Shown here in pieces: positions 60,819 to 64,000 of a stretch of DNA of 64,000 bases. The stretch spans positions 1 through 64,000 of the forward strand of contig NZ_FNOK01000049.1 in NCBI RefSeq assembly GCF_900106995.1. Direction: 5' to 3'. The stretch comes from Saccharopolyspora shandongensis. GTDB lineage: Bacteria; Actinomycetota; Actinomycetes; Mycobacteriales; Pseudonocardiaceae. The position numbers and the translations under genes were made by a program. A model generated the notes under the pieces. It did not search any database. It was not told where the DNA came from and saw only the letters and a program-made list of their open reading frames with translations. The first letter of the stretch is position 1, and each line of letters opens with the position of its first letter.

Positions 60819-60942
60819 CCGATTTTGCCTAAAATTGGGAAGCCCTGAACCCGCCGGGCCGGGACAGGTCGGGTCCCGATTTTGCCTAAAATTGGGCGCT
60901 TCTGGACCGCGCGGGTGGGTTTCCGATTTTGCCTAAAATTGG
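60819..60942. repeat. cluster of three ATTTTGCCTAAAAT hairpins, cassette B
   Basis: Copies at 60819-60838, 60876-60895 and 60923-60942 read CCGATTTTGCCTAAAATTGG. The array mirrors 13991-14114 in orientation and spacing, and its spacers are conserved with that array. Confidence 0.9.
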
Positions 60943-60948
60943 GAATCC

Positions 60949-60998
60949 GGGCCGTAAGTGTTGTGGGGCGCTATGGCACCCCACAACACTCACGGGGC
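60949..60998. repeat. long palindrome family, copy 5 (right border of cassette B)
   Basis: Arms GTGTTGTGGGG and CCCCACAACAC surround a 10-base centre with GCTATGGC. The stem sequence is quite different from the other four copies, but pairing is kept, while the centre is conserved. Confidence 0.88.
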
Positions 60999-61015
60999 CT
61001 ACCTGGCGGTGCTTG

Positions 61016-61606
61016 CTACTTCAGGGCGGAGCCCTTCGCCACGACGACCCCGTAGAGGTCTTCGATCGCCGCCAGCGCGCTGTGGTGGATCTGCTCGGCG
61101 GACAGCTCGACCCCGGCTCCCGCCAGCGGCCGGGTGGCGCACGCGTCCGCGACGACCGTGGGCGAGTAGCCGCGCAGGAACGCACCTTCGGTCGTGAAGG
61201 TGACGCACATGTGCGTCATGAATCCGACGATGATCACGTTCTCGCGGCCCGTGGCCGCGACCTTCTGCTCCAGGTCGGTGCCGTGGAAGCTGTTCGGCGC
61301 GTGCTTCACCACGACGGGCTCACCGTCGACCGGCGCCACGCTGGGGTGGATCTGGCCGATCTCGGCGCGGATGTCGTAAGGCGTGCCCGCACCACCGTCG
61401 TGGACGACGTGGATCACCGGCGCCCCCTCTTCACGCGCCCGAGCCAGCAGCGCCGCGCCGGAATCCAGCGCCTCCTGCCAACCGTCCAGCTCCATCACGC
61501 CACGGGTGTAGGTGTTCTGGTAGTCGACCAGGATCAGCGTGGCGTCGGCGGGGGTCGCCGGTGTTCCGCCGAAGCCGTTGAGCTCGCGCAGCGTCGTGGC
61601 AGCCAT
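61016..61606 (-). CDS. isochorismatase-family cysteine hydrolase
   Basis: A 196-residue hydrolase: catalytic Asp in LILVDYQNTYT, Lys in VVVKHAPNSF and Cys in GFMTHMCVTFT. The family includes isochorismatases, nicotinamidases and isonitrile hydratases. The pairing with a divergent GlxA regulator is typical of the last group. Its substrate is not clear. Confidence 0.9.
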   Translation of the reverse strand: MAATTLRELNGFGGTPATPADATLILVDYQNTYTRGVMELDGWQEALDSGAALLARAREEGAPVIHVVHDGGAGTPYDIRAEIGQIHPSVAPVDGEPVVVKHAPNSFHGTDLEQKVAATGRENVIIVGFMTHMCVTFTTEGAFLRGYSPTVVADACATRPLAGAGVELSAEQIHHSALAAIEDLYGVVVAKGSALK

Positions 61607-61693
61607 GGGAAAAGCCCTCCTCGGATGGGGTTTCGAGAGCGTTCGGCGCCCTGGCGGCGCCTACGTGATCGACGCTACGATCGGGCCGTGGTG

Positions 61694-61718
61694 TCTGCAA
61701 TGACGCCCGACTTGCAGA
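61694..61718. promoter_or_regulatory. inverted repeat in isochorismatase/glxA divergent promoter
   Basis: TCTGCAA and TTGCAGA, 11 bases apart, form perfect arms between the two divergent starts and suit an AraC/GlxA-type regulator site. Confidence 0.6.
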
Positions 61719-61745
61719 TCTGGACATCGCGCGGAGGGAGAGCCC

Positions 61746-62753
61746 GTGCCCGCGCTGAAGCGGCTCATCGTCATCGTCGTCTTCGACGGCGTCGACCTGC
61801 TGGACATCACCGGCCCGCCGGAGGTGTTCGCCCTGCTGCAGCGGGAAGTCGACACCGACACCGGCTACCGCGTGCTCCTGGCCGCCGAGACCCCGGATCC
61901 GGTCACCACCGCGGCGGGCGTGCGCGTCCTGCCGGACACCACGTTCGACGAGGTGAGCGGCCAGCGCATCGACACCCTCCTGGTGCCCGGCTCGGTGCGC
62001 ATCGACGCCGACGGGCGCGTGACCGCGCTGACCGACCCGGACGTCACCGCCCGCGTCGAGCAGCTCGCCGGCAACTCGCGCCGCATCGCCTCCGTGTGCG
62101 TCGGCGCCCACATCCTGGCCGCCGCGGGCCTGCTCGACGGGAAGCGCGCCACCACGCACTGGTCGACCGCCCGCCAACTGGCCGCCGACCACCCCGCCGT
62201 CATCGTGGACGCCGATCCGATCTTCATCCGCGACGGCGCCGTGTGGACCGGCGCGGGCATCAGCTCCTGCCTCGACCTGTCCCTGGCCCTGGTCGCCGAG
62301 GACTTCGGCGAGCCCGTCGCGCTGCGCGTGGCCCGCCATCTCGTGATGTACCTGAAGCGGCCCAGCGGGCAGAGCCAGTTCTCCGTGCCCCTCGAACCTG
62401 TCTCCACCACGCGCCGGATCGAGGACCTGCGGCACTACATCACCGGCAACCTGTCCCGGCCCATCGGCCTCGCCGACCTCGCCGAACACGCCCGGGTCTC
62501 CGAACGCCAGCTCGCCCGCATCTTCAAGGCGGAACTCGGCATGACACCGACCGCCTACATCGAATCCGCCCGCGTCGAAATCGCCCGCAACCAGCTGGAA
62601 ACGACCGACGCCACCCTGGAACGCATCGCCACCACCTGCGGGTTCGGCACGGTCGACACCCTCATCCGCGCCTTCCGCCGCCAACTGGCGACCACTCCGA
62701 GCGAGTACCGCAGCGGCTTCCAGTACGCCCCGCAGCGGGCGGGCCGCGCTTAG
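61746..62753 (+). CDS. GlxA-family transcriptional regulator (DJ-1/PfpI plus AraC)
   Basis: A 335-residue regulator. The N-terminal DJ-1/PfpI-like domain (about 5-180) has the nucleophile-elbow Cys in ASVCVGAHILAAAG. A C-terminal AraC domain follows (about 220-325): LADLAEHARVSERQLARIFK and RIATTCGFGTVDTLIRAF. It probably controls the divergent hydrolase in response to a small molecule. The start is GTG 61746. Confidence 0.93.
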   Translation: MPALKRLIVIVVFDGVDLLDITGPPEVFALLQREVDTDTGYRVLLAAETPDPVTTAAGVRVLPDTTFDEVSGQRIDTLLVPGSVRIDADGRVTALTDPDVTARVEQLAGNSRRIASVCVGAHILAAAGLLDGKRATTHWSTARQLAADHPAVIVDADPIFIRDGAVWTGAGISSCLDLSLALVAEDFGEPVALRVARHLVMYLKRPSGQSQFSVPLEPVSTTRRIEDLRHYITGNLSRPIGLADLAEHARVSERQLARIFKAELGMTPTAYIESARVEIARNQLETTDATLERIATTCGFGTVDTLIRAFRRQLATTPSEYRSGFQYAPQRAGRA

Positions 62754-62794
62754 GATCCAGCCGTCACATGCGTGTCGATGTTCGGGAGTTGGGC

Positions 62795-63181
62795 GTGCGC
62801 ATCGGGGAACTTTCGGAGCGGACCGGCACTTCGCGGCGGCTGATCCGGTACTACGAGGAGCAGGGGCTGATCGTCGCCGACCGATCCCCCAACGGCTACC
62901 GGGAATTCGCCGAGTACAACGTGGACCGGGTGATGCAGATCCGCGGGCTGCTCGACGCGGGGCTGCCGACGCGGATCATCAAGCAGATCCTGCCGTGCCT
63001 GGACAAACCCCGCGTCATCTACTTCCCGGACGCGACGGCGGAGATGATCGCGACCCTGGAGCACGAGCGGGACCGGATGACGGACCGGATCAGGTGCCTG
63101 ACCAGAAACCGGGACGCGGTAACGGAATACCTCGACGCGGTCCTCGAGTACAACCGCACCGGCGCGGTCCCCGCCGAGTGA
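62795..63181 (+). CDS. MerR-family regulator
   Basis: A 128-residue regulator with the winged-helix opening RIGELSERTGTSRRLIRYYEEQGL, then YREFAEYNVDRVMQIRGLLDAG and a coiled-coil dimer helix. The C-terminus has no metal-type Cys motif (one Cys in LPCLDKP). GTG 62795 gives the standard MerR start with GGGAG upstream; ATG 62768 adds nine residues. There is no adjacent target in the same direction. Confidence 0.9.
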   Translation: MRIGELSERTGTSRRLIRYYEEQGLIVADRSPNGYREFAEYNVDRVMQIRGLLDAGLPTRIIKQILPCLDKPRVIYFPDATAEMIATLEHERDRMTDRIRCLTRNRDAVTEYLDAVLEYNRTGAVPAE

Positions 63182-63183
63182 AA

Positions 63184-63220
63184 GGGCGCCCGCCGCCGGC
63201 CGAACCGGCGAAGGGCGCCC
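63184..63220. terminator. terminator-like hairpin
   Basis: Nested arms GGGCGCCC and CGCCGG pair with CCGGCG and GGGCGCCC just after the MerR stop and before the reverse-strand stop at 63235, so it can serve both genes. Confidence 0.65.
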
Positions 63221-63234
63221 ATCAACACGAAGGC

Positions 63235-64000
63235 TCAGCCGTCGGTCGGCTGCTCCGCGTTCTCCATGCGGACCATCGCCACCCACTCGCGACGGGTCGG
63301 AACCCGGGCCTCCGGACCGGATTCGGCGATGTGCGCCCGCAGTCCCGGCGGCAGGGCGATGCCGTGCTTCTCCAGGTAATACGTGGTCAGATCCGACCAG
63401 ATCCAACTGCCATCGGTGCGCAGCCCGATCGGGACGACCGGCTCCTCGCCATCGGCGAGCACGTCGGGGACCAGGTCGTCGTCGTCGGTCAGCCGCTCCG
63501 CCGAGTTGAGGTAGGCGATCTGCCCGTCGCGTTCGGCTCCGGCCGGCTCGCGCTCTTCGCTCTCCTCGTCGAACTGCGCCAGCTCGATGGTCGGCTGTGG
63601 CCCGACGCCGTAGATCTCCCGCCCCTGCACCAGCGCCGGTGCGTGGTAGAAGGGGTCGAGCGGGCTTTCCGAGCGGAACACCTCGACCTGCGGGCTGGCC
63701 AGCCCGGCTTTCCAGAGCCGGTCCGCGAGCTCGGCGGCCAGCAGGTGCGGGTGCAGGCCCTTCTCGGTCTCGACCAGGTGGATCGGCCGCGCGGTTCGTT
63801 CTTCCCCGCCCTCTGGCAGCCGCCACACCTGCCACGCGGTGTGCTTGCCGGGCTGGGACTCCAGGTACTCCCGGACCGTCGCGGCGCAGGTCTCGGCGAC
63901 GTCGGCGTCACCTTCCCGCTCCGCCCAGAAGTCCCAGGTCACCAGGGTGAAGTCGACCCCGTCCTCGAGCAGGGCGACCCGCGCGGCGGTCGCCTCGTCG
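63235..64000 (-). CDS. hypothetical protein, incomplete at window edge
   Basis: The reverse frame stays open to the edge of the window, so the N-terminus is cut off; at least 254 residues are visible. A GTG at 63942 exists, but the codons before it (DEATAARVALLEDGVDFTLV) read as coding sequence. The protein is acidic, with FDEESEEREPAGAERDG in the middle and a C-terminal TTYYLEKHGIALPPGLRAHI. No domain is recognised. Confidence 0.75.
   Translation of the reverse strand, partial: DEATAARVALLEDGVDFTLVTWDFWAEREGDADVAETCAATVREYLESQPGKHTAWQVWRLPEGGEERTARPIHLVETEKGLHPHLLAAELADRLWKAGLASPQVEVFRSESPLDPFYHAPALVQGREIYGVGPQPTIELAQFDEESEEREPAGAERDGQIAYLNSAERLTDDDDLVPDVLADGEEPVVPIGLRTDGSWIWSDLTTYYLEKHGIALPPGLRAHIAESGPEARVPTRREWVAMVRMENAEQPTDG

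Noticed and set aside
60929..63181. A single 750-codon forward frame ending in the MerR protein
   Set aside because: It runs through the palindrome, the reverse-strand isochorismatase and glxA out of frame; only the last 128 codons have family character.

Overview
The window is GC-rich actinobacterial DNA. It carries a type VII (ESX-like) secretion locus, Scr1/WhiJ-type XRE-DUF397 regulator pairs, a CmtR metal sensor, ClpP paralogues next to a ClgR/PopR-like regulator, and many GTG and TTG starts. These features together suggest a member of the Pseudonocardiales, probably Saccharopolyspora-like; the genus is inferred, not shown.

Layout. 0.1-18.2 kb is a type VII secretion locus: a YbaB-like protein, a mycosin whose whole catalytic triad is substituted, two WXG100 proteins, EccB, EccD, a three-ATPase EccC, two large substrate-like proteins, and, after an inserted regulator cassette, an EccE-like protein with a partner. 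18.4-24.6 kb holds a group 2 sigma factor, a divergent aldo/keto reductase and MmyB-type regulator pair, a GNAT acetyltransferase and a secreted amidase. 24.6-29.7 kb holds two paralogous His/Gln-rich secreted peptides around a flavoprotein, a helical-repeat protein with an LRxF-type C-terminal domain, a nitroreductase-like protein and a secreted trefoil lectin. 30.1-38.5 kb is a metal, arsenic and sulfur region: cmtR with a CDF efflux pump, arsI/cadI, arsR-acr3-arsC, a split YeeE/YedE transporter with a Cys-rich partner, and a second BASS/ACR3-like permease. 38.8-42.7 kb holds a folP-ribD pair and a popR-like gene with two clpP genes, one lacking its catalytic serine.

From about 44.3 to 50.05 kb the DNA looks like tandem integrative-element remains at a tRNA-Lys(TTT) gene. 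It contains two integrase tails, a duplicated tRNA 3' half, an IS481-type fragment, an ANTAR-only protein, a long inverted repeat and a secreted protein made of three 69-residue repeats. From 50.4 to 58.9 kb there are a lipoprotein, an F420-type nitroreductase, and an apparent envelope-sensing module: two paralogous membrane-anchored exoproteins around a histidine kinase, a LuxR-type regulator with a degenerate receiver, and a small acidic protein. WXG-type genes follow. The end holds the second copy of the regulator cassette, an isochorismatase-GlxA pair, a MerR regulator and a gene that runs off the window.

The most striking structure is a cassette of about 2.1 kb present twice in mirror orientation (13937-16018 and 58900-60998). 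Each copy has a divergent operator between an XRE-DUF397 pair and a zinc-finger-like plus one-helix membrane protein pair. Each is bounded on both sides by the same family of long palindromes and carries an internal array of short hairpins. Several other palindromic repeat families sit at convergent gene junctions.
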